This document shows positions 21,392 to 32,201 of a DNA stretch of 64,000 nucleotides, piece by piece. The first letter of the stretch is position 1. The number at the start of each line of letters is the position of its first letter. Source of the DNA: Dentipellis sp. KUC8613 (lineage: Eukaryota; Basidiomycota; Agaricomycetes; Russulales; Hericiaceae); contig NSJX01000018.1 in assembly GCA_002286715.1 (NCBI GenBank), positions 386,382 to 450,381 of the forward strand. Direction: 5' to 3'. The notes below the pieces were generated by a model, which was not told the DNA's origin, searched no databases, and was given only the letters and a program-made list of their open reading frames with translations. A program made the translations under genes and the position numbers.

Positions 21392-22532
21392 TCAGCTCTT
21401 CCCGAAAAAACCATCCCAAGGGTTCTCTACTCTCCGCGGGGCCGGAGGAGGCGCAGCGCGGCCTCTCGTTGCGCGCCCCGCCACAGGGGCAGGCGGAGCG
21501 GCAGACGGGGGCGGCCGCTCGCCCTTCGCCTCTGCAACGGTGTGCACCAAGTTCTTCAGTGCGAACGCCTCGACGGGGCGATTGCGGACCGCCACGCGGC
21601 ATGTCGGGCATGTGTAGGGCGGGTGCGAGTTGTTCTGCATGATGTTGAGGATGTACGGGTGCAAGGCTTGCGGAAGCGCACGGAGCAGGTCGGGCCCGAT
21701 GTGAGGGGGTGGGTGGTTCGGGTTGTAATGCGGGTTCGATGTCAGGTGCTGGGCGAGGATGGTGCTGAACCAGTCTGTGAGGCAGCCCTGGCAGAAGGTG
21801 TGGCCACAGTCGGGCAACCTACGGGTTGGAAGAATGTCAGGAGCGGGAGTGGCAGATGAGAACAATAGACGGACGTAGCGGGTTTCCACATTGTGCAAGT
21901 GCAGATTTCGCAGGTGGTGAGATCGTCGAGGCTCTCGGCCGGAATGGACTAGAAGATACCCCGAGAGTATAAGGAGGTATTCGATGTGGCGCAGGGGTCC
22001 TACTCACCAAACCACCGGACGACGACGCCTTTGCCTTCGCCTTCTCACTCGCAAGCTCGTTCTTCAGCTTCGTGATCTCAGCCTTCGAGCGCTCGAGCTC
22101 CTTCTCATAAAGTGCCAGCGCCTCCTTCTGCCGCGCAATCTCCTATCGAAACAGCCACCGAGACAGGAGGCGTCGGTCATTGAGCGACGAGCGCGGACGC
22201 GGTGCAAGACGCACCTTCGCATCGGCCTTCGCCTTCGCCTGGGCGGCGCTGCGGCTGCTCTCGCCCTTGCGGCTAGTCTTGTCCGAGGGGGTCGAGGTGA
22301 TGTCGATGATCTCTTTCGCGGCGCGTGTCTTGTTCTTGTTGCGGGGGGCGGCTCGACGTTTGGGTGCGACGGAGTCCTCCTCGTCGGAGGATATGATGAT
22401 CACATCCGAGTCCATTATGCGGGGCGCGGAGTGTGAGGACTTGTTGTAGGGCTCGGCTGAGCGAGCTACTGTAGCAGCGGAGCGCGTGGCTGGCATCGAG
22501 GTGGGATCTGGTGGTTTGCTAGTAAATGACAC
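21392..22532 (-). CDS. RING-finger E3 ligase-like protein
   Basis: Join on minus: 22532..22215, 22142..22008, 21948..21875, 21818..21392 (317 aa). The N-terminal ~60 residues are acidic/Ser-rich (DVIIISSDEEDSV), resembling a SUMO-interacting motif flanked by phospho-sites. A basic region and a coiled coil follow (EIARQKEALALYEKELERSKAEITKLKNELASEKAK). The RING is split by an intron: CEICTCTMWKP then LPDCGHTFCQGCLTDWF, and after an insert of ~55 residues the last pair CPTCRVAV. A Pro/Ala/Arg-rich tail ends WDGFFGKS. A large insert between the third and fourth Cys pairs is unusual for a RING. The first-exon start has a second ATG 12 codons in (MPATRSAA). Confidence 0.8.
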
Positions 22533-22927
22533 CGTTCACAGGACTAAAGGCCCCCAAGTATCTCTAGGCAGATGGTGTGGATCTGGGGGGGGGGCACCGA
22601 GATGGGAGCTTGAAGCTTGGAGACTGACAGAGACAAAAAGCTAACGTCCTACTTTCGCATTGAACAACCGCCGCCGCGCCACCGGCGTGCGCCGCGTCAA
22701 TGCAACCTAGCACGTGATGTAGAGAAGTCTGTTCCGGAAATTAATTTAGGATATTGACATCCCTGCAATAGAGCATTGCATCGACCCGCATGGTTCCTGC
22801 TGGATATCGTCAGATTATTCGCAATATTCTGGGAATATCTGCCGAGGATGTTGAGGGTCGACGCGCGGTGGTTGAGGAACTTTGGATTCACTGAGATCGA
22901 AGTACTGGTCTGCTAATAAGTTTTGTC
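22533..22927. other. Intergenic
   Basis: Contains a G-run (GGGGGGGGG near 22587). No gene seen. Confidence 0.5.
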
Positions 22928-23033
22928 GTCCGTGTAGATTAGTGGTTAGATCACCACGTTGTGGAGCGAGAGACCTTGTCAAGATCTCTGCCTCAGAACC
23001 GTGGTAACCCAGGCTCGACTCCTGGCACGGACA
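22928..23033 (+). tRNA. tRNA-His(GTG) with a 34-nt intron
   Basis: Acceptor GTCCGTG pairs with CACGGAC; D-arm GATT-AGTGGTTA-GATC; anticodon stem CCACG/CGTGG; T-arm CCAGG-CTCGACT-CCTGG; discriminator A. The anticodon loop reads TTGTGG[intron]C, giving GTG. The 34-nt intron sits at the canonical 37/38 position. Position 54 is C rather than the usual T. Confidence 0.88.
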
Positions 23034-23058
23034 TATACTCCGGCCTTGTGGCTTTCCC

Positions 23059-23062
23059 TTTT
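23059..23062 (+). terminator. Pol III terminator of tRNA-His
   Basis: A TTTT run about 26 nt after the tRNA 3' end. Confidence 0.5.
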
Positions 23063-23315
23063 ATCTCTTGTAGCTAAGAGGGGTATTTTGGAATTGCGTA
23101 AGGGGCTCAAAACCCTGAGCAAAGTAAGAATAACATCCGTGTCACCACCTGCTAGAACCCGCGATGTTTTGTCGCTGCAAGTGCAATATACACATTCTCC
23201 GATGTCCAAGAGACTCATCTTCGACTTTGACACATACTTTTATTGAATACAATACAGATAGCGATACAGAATCCATCCATGGGACAATAGCAAGGTATAC
23301 TCTCGACCAGACCCT

Positions 23316-24434
23316 TCAATCCAGTGCGCACTGAAATTTGCATCCGACTCAGTCAGTGATATAACAGGCAGCTGATAAATACTCACGCACCTCAATCGTA
23401 TTAGGCAGCGACTCCAACGACTCCTTGATCGCCCTCGTCGTCGACGGCTTGTCATACACCGCGCTCCCACATATCGTCTTCTTACACTTGGCCGCCCAGC
23501 ACGCGCGCGCGGCCGGCCACTCGTCGAGGCCCTCGCGGATCGTGTCGCCCACAGGCCGGCGGTCCATCTCCAGCACCATCACGTACTTGAGCTCGCGCCA
23601 CGCGACGTAGTCGACGGGCTCGCCGCAGCGCGTGCAGCGCGCGTACGAGTCGGTCATCTGCATGTCCGTGAGGAACGGCGGCTGGCTGAGCCGCACGCGG
23701 AAGAGCTCGCGCCGCTCGTGGTGCAGGTCGTAGAGCGCGAGCAGCGCGGGCGTTTTGAGCTTCAGGAGCGCCGGGCGGTGCTCCGCCGCGTGCAGGTCGA
23801 GCGAGAGCGTCAGCGTGGCGGCGAGTCGCGCCTCGGCGTCCCACCCGTAGCGGCACGCGGCTGCGTAGAGTCGGAGAGGCGACTCGAGGAAGGGCTTGGT
23901 GCGCAGCAGGGCGCGTACGATGGACTGCGGGCCGGGCATGTCGTACTTCTCCGCAGCGTAGAGGAGCGGCTCGACGGTGTCCCAGCTGTCGAGTTCGGGG
24001 ATCGTGAGGCCGCAGATCATGCGGAAGAGGTGCTCCAGTGTGCGGCTGTCTTCGTCGAGGTTGATGACGTCCGGAGTATCTTGAGGCGGAAGGTTGGCAG
24101 GAGGTGTGGGCGGCAGGGTCTGGGGGAGGGTAAACATGGTGCGGAACCAGCTGGACGTCATCCGAAGGGTGGTCGAGGGTACGCGGAAGAGGACGCCATC
24201 CTTAGATCCTAGGACCACGTCCGCATCAAAGGAGAACAATGGGTGGAAGGACGCGGTCGACTGAGAGGTGGAGAGTTGGCTGTTATTTTCTGCCTGCATG
24301 GCTGGAGCGGCGGAGCCTGGGAGTGACGGTTCGAAGGTAGAAGGACTGCTGCCAACCCACTTCGATGAACTTTTATGTGCAATACGCTTGAACGGTTGTG
24401 CTATGACTGACCTATAGGGCTGATGGCCGTACAA
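23316..24434 (-). CDS. BTB/POZ-domain protein
   Basis: Join on minus: 24434..23391, 23330..23316 (352 aa). A BTB domain occupies residues ~60-180 (DADVVLGSKDGVLFRVPSTTLRMTSSWFRTMF, with LFRMICGLTIPELD for the following helices and LYAAEKYDMPG for the last). The long C-terminal region belongs to the agaricomycete BTB family and includes a CTRCG pair and a KCKKTICGS segment that could bind zinc. The final 15-nt exon (giving ...TIECALD) is inferred from a GTGCGT donor and TTTCAG acceptor; without it the frame reads to 23349. An internal start (MQAENNSQ at 24299) is possible. BTB proteins usually act as Cullin-3 adaptors or dimerisation modules; the role here is unknown. Confidence 0.8.
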
Positions 24435-25062
24435 GCACGACCTAACTAGGTTCCTAGGGCCAGTGGAGGGAGTACTGGGAGACGTTCAAGCTGTTGACAT
24501 CACAGCGATACGAGATGCGATAAGGCTTATCGGGTTCGATTACCGATTTATCTGCATGAAATATCGGGATATCTGATGTCATCAACCCTTGGAGAGTACC
24601 GCACACAACTCCGAAGTCACCTAGAATTTCATCCCAACCATCCAGCTCCTTCCTCGAAAAATCCGCCTGCTTTCCGAAGACTACATATTGGCTACAACAG
24701 CGAGCCCAGGAAATGGTTCACCCCCTCCGTGAGCAGCGTCAATCCTGGACATTTTGATAAATTACTGACAACGTTCTCATGCATATGGAGATCTAGAGCA
24801 TCCACTCAGTCCGAGACACACCATTCTCGGACTCAGGGCTTCTCAAACGCGCATCGACATCAGATAGTCCGAACTCCCTGTTGATTTGCACTTCGCGCTC
24901 ATGGCGAGCTCGCATTCTGTCACCCACGGACCCACCCCGCTCCGCCGCCCGTCGTCGTATAAGACCTCGGCCTTCGCCCTCGCTCCGCTCTAGCACTCTA
25001 CCCCCCAGTATATGTTCCATACCCTCAACCGCAAGCTTTTCAAAAGGAACTCCTCAGCCACC
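24435..25062. other. Intergenic, divergent region
   Basis: Separates the BTB gene (-) and the dehydrogenase gene (+). No other gene seen. A possible upstream ATG for the dehydrogenase lies at 25012. Confidence 0.5.
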
Positions 25063-26047
25063 ATGTCCTCCCCCATCGACGTCAACACCCTCTTCAGCGT
25101 CCAGGGCCGCGTCGCGGTCGTCACCGGCGCCGGGTCCGGCATTGGTGCCTACATCGCGAAAGGTCTCGCACTCGGCGGAGCTACGCGTGTATATATCTCC
25201 GGCCGCCGTATCAACATGCTCCAGGAGACAGCGAAGAGCCACACATCCATCGTGCCCGTCCAGGGCGACGTCTCGACCCGCGCGGGCTGCCTGGCGCTCG
25301 CGAAGGCGTTCGTGGACGAGGAGATCAAGCGCGGCGTCCCGGAGGCGCAGGTGCAGCTTGACGTGCTCGTGAACAACGCTGGTATCATGACGAACGACGG
25401 GACGTGGGCGGCGGATGCGTCCGCAGAGGAGGTCAGCAAGGCGCTACTCCAGGCGTCGGACGAGGACTGGGCGAAGGGCTTCGCGATCAATGCATCATCT
25501 TTGCAGGTTAGTCTGCTCTGTGTTTACATTCGGCGCGATTCTGAGACCCCGCGCGTGAATGCAGTGGCTCTCCGCCGCGCTGCTCCCTTACCTCGTTCGT
25601 GCGTCCAAGACGAACGACGGCTTCCGCCAGGGCCGCGGCAACATTATCAACAACACCTCTGTATCTGCGCTGTATGTCTCCCGCGACGCCCAGGGACACA
25701 TTTACTCCGCAACCAAGGCCGCTGCGGAGTCCATCACGCAGAACCTCGCCAGCAAGTTCACGAAGCTCGGCGTGCGCGTCAACTCCATTGCTCCCGCCAA
25801 CGTCCCGTCCGAGATCAACGACATCACGAACCCCAACAGTTTCATCTCGAAGCTCAAGGACATCATCCCCATCGGCCGCCCCGGAAACGAGGAAGACATG
25901 GTCGGTGCCGTCCTCTACCTCTCTTCGAGGGCGGGCAGCTTCGTCTCCGGCGTTGTAATCAAGGTTCGTGCCCTCTAATTCTGCTATTGCGCCCTGCTGA
26001 AACATCCGCGCGTCCAGATCGACGGCGGCATCCTTATTGGTGTCTAG
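25063..26047 (+). CDS. Short-chain dehydrogenase/reductase (classical SDR)
   Basis: Join 25063..25506, 25565..25963, 26018..26047 (290 aa). A Rossmann fold begins with VAVVTGAGSGIG (TGxxxGxG cofactor motif), then VQGDVS, VLVNNAGIM (NNAG), the catalytic Ser region INNTSVSALY, and YSATK (catalytic Tyr-x-x-x-Lys). The C-terminus reads DGGILIGV. NAD(P)(H)-dependent oxidoreduction of an unknown carbonyl or alcohol substrate is expected. The start at 25063 has a strong context (GCCACCATGT); an in-frame ATG at 25012 would add 17 basic residues that could act as a targeting peptide. Introns are GT-AG and phase 0. Confidence 0.92.
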
Positions 26048-27150
26048 AGGAAGACCGACGCTCGGTCCAATATACCAGTATGTATGTACTACCCGGCGCA
26101 GCGAAAGAAGACAAGCAGTTGTATCCATAGTATAGCCATGCAATAGATTGGCTGTTGCTCCTCCCGGTATGCGTCAGAGGTGCCATGGACTCCAGAGAGA
26201 AGCTGTGCCCATTGTTCACTACCACGGCCTGTGGAGCGTTCAATTCCGTCTGCATCGTGCGCGCGTTTCTTCGGATTGAAGCACACCAAACATCAGTCTT
26301 CGCTGCACGACAGTCCACTCCAGGTACTACGTCACTAGTGTCACTGGTCACCGAAGCCAGAAGTACTTAATGCGACGGTGTGAAAGGCAGGACACGTTTT
26401 GGGGGTGCAGCCTGCGGCGGGACGCGGTTCGATGCATCAGGCTGTCAACACCACCCGCAGCTCCCAAACGGATATAGACATCCTTTGTACGTTCAGACCG
26501 CCATAAAGTCGCCAATTTTATAGCATAAACACGTCGCAGGTGTACATCACGGTGCCATGTAGCGTGCAGGCACGTCGTTACGGAAGTATCCGTAATTGCT
26601 TCCATTTAGCGCTCGGCGGTCCACCTCAGCGCACTCCGCTGCCGCGGCGGGCGCAAATTTGCCTCTCTCGCCATTAGCACCAGCTTCGGCCGCCAGCGCG
26701 TAAGTCCAGCAGTATGTCTGTCAATTGGTTATGAACGACATACTCCAACCCAGCCTGTCGAAGCTCACCATGCTTGTGGTACCGAGAAGCATCAAGGCGC
26801 GAGCGAGTCGTCGCGCTGGCCTGCCAGATCCCTGGTGGCCGAGTCTCATATAATTATTGATACCCCCGCGCCTGCTAGCAGAAGCCTCTCCACAATACAA
26901 ACCCTGCGCGCGACAGGTTCCCGTTTGCCAAGAAATTACCAACGGGCCCGATGGACGCGTAGAGCGAATGCTCGTGGACAAGACAAGCGAGGGATCGAAG
27001 GCACGATGCCGGCCATGGCATCGAGGTTCGGGTGCAGGCAGTCACGATGCACGCCACGGCCAGAAGCACTAACGCCTCGCAAAGGCAGCGCTAGTGCTCG
27101 ACACGGCTCCGGCGTGCGCGATTGTAGGTCCATGTGTACCACGGCGCCGC
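26048..27150. other. Intergenic, no gene seen
   Basis: More than 1 kb with only short, motif-less frames. Its right edge grades into the duplicated block that starts near 27.15 kb. Confidence 0.4.
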
Positions 27151-27488
27151 GTCCAATGGGGAAGGCCAGCCGTCCGGTGCGCCCATAAGGCTAGAGTGCG
27201 TCCTTCTCTATCACGGCCCCTGCGCCTAATGCGAGCTTGTTTGGCAGTGCAGAGCCTATGAAGGCCGGGATCCCCTAGATCTTGCCAGTGCCTCGACACG
27301 AGTGCAGGGCGCGCGCTGCGGCATGCGACTCGTATTGAGTAAAATTTCTGAGCGTTACGTGCCACTTATCTGGCGGCCGCCCCGCAGATCCATTGCGCTC
27401 CAAGTTAGATGGAACTTGGGTGCAGATCGCTTGCGAAGAGGTTTAATAGTGCTGGGACTGCAGGATCGAGAGAGCCCACCGTTGCAAC

Positions 27489-29216
27489 ATGTCGTACTCG
27501 TACCCAGCGTATGATGAGCGCAGCTTCGAGCAGCAAGCCTATTACGATGTAAGCGCAGAATTGACCCTTTGTCCTGAACGTCCCTCACTCTAGTGTTTCA
27601 CCAGGCGTATGCAGATACGGGCTATCAATTCGCAGGTGCAGAGTACACGCACTCGGCGCCAATCCTCCAGTACCCGCAAATAGAGCAGCTCTACGACTTC
27701 CACGTGCAGCCTCACTTTGGCAATCCGACAGAACTTGACCTCGCGCCGAGCGCAGAGGCCTACGGGTACCCGGTCTCCCTGCTCGCGCAGGACGTCGTCG
27801 ACACCTATCCGGTCCTTGCGGGATCGACCGGATACGAGGCAGCCACGCCGCTGCTCTACGAGGTGCGTATTTCCATCTTAATCCCTCGGTGTGTCTATCT
27901 AACGACACACGGAAGCTGTCCCAGGTCCATGTGCCGCAGCCCGTTCAGCAGCAGGTCTCAATCGTCTCGCCGCAACCGCTTTACCCGTCCCAAGTCGGGC
28001 CTGCCGCGATCCCCGACGACCACGGCGGACGCGGCTGCGTGCACCGCGTGCGCACGCCTCTTTGTGCACGTGCGCTCGCCCCGGTACCTACTACACTCCC
28101 TCCCCCTACCGAGTCCGAGCCCGAGCCCGAGCCCGCGCCGAAGTACCCGCCCCTCTTCACGACTGAGGAGCTCGATGAGTGGGCTGCACTCGAGCGCGCG
28201 GCCACGCGTTCCTCCGGCAGCGAGCTCAGCGCCGCCCCTGCGCAACCCAGCGCCGCCCCTGCGCAATTCGGCGCCGCCCCTGCACAGTCCAGTGCCGCCC
28301 CCGCGCAAGTGAAACAAGAAGATGACGCCGCGCTCGCCACAGTGCCCGCGCCCGCGCCCATGTCCGCCCACCTCGTCGACCAAGGGGCTCCCTGCGGGGA
28401 GTCTCGGCCATCCAGGAAGGGGGTGGCCCACACTCCGCGCCCTGGAAGCGCGCAGAGTCGGGAAACCACCCCCGCGGACTCCCTGGACGGCGAGGACACC
28501 CCCGTGAAAGAGAACCCCAAGGCGTCGACGAGGATGAGGCGGATCGCGCCTGCCCCAGCGCCCGCACCGAATCGCGGCGGCGTCGCGAAGAAGGAGAAGC
28601 CGCCGCCGTTCCTGGCGTGCTTCTTCTGCCGCGGCCGCAAGATTGCGTGCACGCCGCCCGAGCCTGGCAGCCCCGATAGGTCGTGCAAGTGAGTCGTGTT
28701 ACCTTGTTGTGTTCTTGTTTCTTGAGGAGAGGGGGGAGAGGCTCGAGGGGAAGGTAGTTGGTGCCGTTTCGAGGGACACTCGCGTCCCCTTTTATATGTT
28801 TCTGTGGTGGTGCCGCACGCCCTGGGGCATCCTCCTATGATGTCTATCAAGGTGTCGTCACCCTTGATCCGACATACTCCCCTGCCCACCCTCCTGCATT
28901 CACATGAGCCTCTCGCGAGGAGCGTCTCATCGATTCTACTCTTTTCGTCGCATTTCCATTACATTCCATCTCCGTCTCGATCCTTCCCCTCTCGATGCTG
29001 GTGCTGACTATCGTCTTTCTTCGTCATTCCGCACCCACTCCTGCCTGCAATGACTCGCCGCACGTCACCAGACAATGCGCGCGCCGCAACCTCATCTGCG
29101 AGCACCCGCTCATCTCGCGCCGTGGACAACGCCGTCCCAAGGGCGCCGCTCCCGTCGAGGAGGCCCCCAAGGTCCGCTACGTGCCCCGCCGCAAGTCCAC
29201 GCTCACCGAGGACTGA
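27489..29216 (+). CDS. Zn2Cys6 protein with C-terminal zinc cluster (copy A)
   Basis: Join 27489..27548, 27605..27862, 27925..28688, 29072..29216 (408 aa). The N-terminal half is Tyr/Pro-rich. The middle carries repeats of the type SAAPAQ and an acidic/Lys segment (QVKQEDD). The binuclear zinc cluster sits near the C-terminus: CFFCRGRKIAC ... SCKQCARRNLIC, spacing CX2CX6CX11CX2CX6C as in Gal4-type regulators. A 383-nt intron, far longer than its neighbours, splits the cluster after the fourth Cys. After the cluster comes a basic conserved tail (SRRGQRRPKG ... KVRYVPRRKSTL). Most Gal4-type factors have the cluster at the N-terminus. It is duplicated as copy B. DNA-binding transcription factor is the likely role; targets unknown. 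Confidence 0.85.
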
Positions 29217-31875
29217 GGTGTGCGCACGCCTGGTGCACGCCTGGATGCGCGACTGGACAACGGCGCGACACGCCGATCTGCAACTTTGTTTCTTGTCTGA
29301 ACTATCTTCCTGCTTCCTGACCTGTCTTTTTTCTTCGATCTCGGCGGCCATCCGCATGTACGCTTCGCTTCACACCCGCGGTGTGGGGCTCTGTTTCTCC
29401 TTATGGCCCGTTCCTCGTTCATCTTACTTGCCTTGTGTGCCGCATTCCTGCTCTCACCTACCGCTCTCGTCCTTTTTTGTACACCCGTGTTGGCTTTTCG
29501 TACGCACGCATATTTCATACACGCCACTGCTCGGCTCGAGGCGCCGTCTTGTGATCTATTGTGTCCGCAGAGTTTAATGATATGTGCTGAGTCAGTCTTT
29601 CGATCGCGTATGCAGGCGTGCGGGACGATCACAGGTACCGTCCTCGTCGTCAGAGTTCCCGGATGAAGACACGCCACGCGTGGAGTACGTCCCGGAAACG
29701 GCTGGCCATAACGCGCATCGCGCAGATTGGGTGCGTCGAGGGTCTTGTATGGCGCGTAGCGCGCAGTACGTACGGCTTTGTGGCACTTGCTACGCAGATC
29801 CATGCTCTACTCGTCTTCGGACGCGAGTTCGAGGATAATTAACTTGCCTCTCGACGCGCGCGGACGCTCGGCGAAAAGCGACATGCTCTTCGTTGGTCAC
29901 GGCTACTGGCACCGGACCCCTTGGCGTACGTCAGGTAGAGGGCTTCCCGTGTTGCCCGTGAGCACTGCGTGCCGCATCGGCGGCGCGCATCCTACTTATC
30001 GTCCCATCGATGCCAGTGGTCGGCTTATCTTCTCGAAGGGGCAGAGGAACATCACGGCCGTGGCTGCAAGTCGCGCAACTCGCAGCAGCGATGCCTCGAC
30101 GTGCGTCGGAAGTGCGGATGCAGAAGGAAGCGGGTGCGCCGCTATCTGGCTCCACAGGGGGGCTGGGCAATGGAACGCGCCTCGGGCGTGCGCGAGCGGA
30201 GAGATTGGCTTTTGCTCCGCATCGATTCGGAGGCATTTCATCTGCGCGCGGCCGTGGCCGATTGGCGCGGTTGCTGTTTGCCGTACGGCAAACGTTTGAG
30301 ACGTGAGTGACTCCGCGGGACGCAAGGCGACAGGCATAGATGGACAGGCTACCTCAACGCCGTCGGCTGGCCGGCAACGATGAGCGGACGCGTGCCGCGT
30401 AAGAAACACTAGGTTTGTCATTCAATCGACATAGTAGTACATATGTACACGGACCTGACCTGTGAAGGAACGTCAATTCTAGTAGGCACCACACGGATGC
30501 AGGGGTAAAGAACGTACGAATGATCTATACCAGCCGCACTGTGATCACACACGAGTGTAAATGAAGTAGGTGCGGTACTCTCGGGGCGGGAGGAGCTCAT
30601 GATGGATCGTGCGTTCGCGGCTTCGGCAATGATTCACGTTGGCACCATTCGCAGCGCGTCCCGACTACGCGAGCGTGGCGCGCTCATGTCCGGGCGTATT
30701 TTAAATTTGCAGAGACTCACGAGCTTGTCACTTCGGACATGGCCATCCAACATTGAGCTACACTGGCGGTCAGCGTCCCGGTCGTTATGGGGGAAGACAG
30801 CGCGTACTTACCTGCGACTGTTCGACTGAGAATCCGACGGGGCCCCTTGTTTTGTCGCACCACGCGTGTATAGTGTTGGCGGCTTGATACGTGCGAGGAC
30901 GGAGGATAGATGCCTGTCAAGGATGCTCAAGTGTTGTAATGGTGCTCGCCCAGTCATTGACTCAGGCGCGTGGAGTGCCGTTCTATGTATATCAGCGTTC
31001 TCAGTCAAGATAATCACATACCAGTCATCCGAGATACAATAGTAGCCTCCTGCAGCCTTATGAGCCATCTACTACATTACTGAGTAGGTTCGACGCTGTA
31101 GAGTAACAGGTCAATTCAGGAGGATGGCCGTCGGTGGTGACGGTTACCAGCACCGGCTGCATACTCATAGACGGTCCGTATGTGGAAGGTGTTTCTCAGG
31201 CGGTTGATGGTCTCCAGACTCCGTGGTCTTCAAAACAATCCTAGTCACGGTGTTGTCGCCGATCCGTATAAAGTCTACTTATGTTGAACTGCAGTATGTC
31301 TGTGTTTCGAAATTTCGTGCTTTCTGACGGCAGCAATTTTTCCATCCTAGCCGCGGCTTGGTTCGGCTGGAAGGTGCAAGCGCCCTGTATAACGTCCAGC
31401 ATAATACTTGGACGGAGGAAGAATTGCTAGCCCCGCCATTGGTTTCGATCCCAGTATGTCAACGTCATTAATCGCTATTCGATGCTCGGCTTATCTGTCA
31501 GTGAGCTAGGAACGACATGACTTGGGGGAGTACCGGAACCACACTCAAAGTCATTGTGTCCGCTCAGTCGCCAGCCGTCCGCCGTATTCTGGGCGACAGA
31601 AGCTCGTATCGGGAATGATTTCTCCGCGAATAGCCGGCAAGCTCTTTCATGTATGAAACTTGGTGGTGTGACACGCTTGGACTTCTCAACAAATTATTCA
31701 CGAACCATCTGAAAGTGTCGCACGAATACTCTCCGAGAATCAAAGCATCCAGGACGTTTCATGCTCATAAGCTAGCTACGAAGGCAGAGATAAACTACCT
31801 GCTAGCAGAACTATGTCTTCGGTCCGTATATGACGCCGCTTGCCGCCGAAACACCACTAATAGAGAAGGCGATCC
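29217..31875. other. Non-coding spacer of the duplicated region
   Basis: Contains the 3' part of unit A to about 30.54 kb, including a decayed copy of the 3' end of the seven-helix gene around 30.42-30.60 kb, then about 1.3 kb of unique sequence. Frames are short and without motifs. Confidence 0.5.
29519..29554. other. 35-bp conserved non-coding block, copy A
   Basis: Begins ACGCCACTGCTCGGC and continues through CTCGAGGCGCCG. It is identical to copy B at 34150-34185 and lies about 300 bp after the stop codon in both copies, where flanking sequence has diverged strongly. It may be a 3' UTR or terminator element. Confidence 0.5.
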
Positions 31876-32201
31876 GTCCGGTGGGCCCATTAGGTTAGCC
31901 ACTGCACCGCACAGCTATATATTTCCCTTTGCCCTTACCAACACCTTCTTTGACAGACGAGGATTCATGGGGCCGAGATCCCCAGGATCTCTGGGGTGCC
32001 TCGACACGGGGCACCGTCGTCCACCGCTTCTGGGCGTTACGTACGCCCGCGATTTGCATTGAGTATAGTCTCCGTCTGTGACGCGCTACTCGACTGGCGG
32101 CCTCTAAGTCATGGCGCGAAATCGACCGCGCCCTCTCTTTAATACTGCTCGTGTCGGCGGAATCGAAGGTGCCCAATCGCTATCGCGGCGCGTCACAGAT
32201 C

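Larger units (their letters stand above)
27172..30542. repeat. Segmental duplication, unit A
   Basis: Unit A matches unit B (31876-35185) at an offset of about 4.63-4.70 kb. Anchors: GTCCGGTG(C/G)GCCCAT(A/T)AGG at 27172 and 31876; the two Zn2Cys6 genes; a 35-bp identical non-coding string at about 29519 and 34150; AATCGACAT(A)G(A)TAGTA at about 30424 and 35072; ATACCAG(C/G)CGCACTGT at 30527 and 35170. Boundaries are approximate. Confidence 0.7.

Noticed and set aside
23482..24212. Arg/Ala-rich frames over the BTB gene on both strands
   Set aside because: Out-of-frame translations of a GC-rich exon.
27981..28889. 302-codon minus frame over the first Zn2Cys6 gene
   Set aside because: Antisense of a Pro/Ala-rich exon; the plus strand has matching exons in two paralogues.
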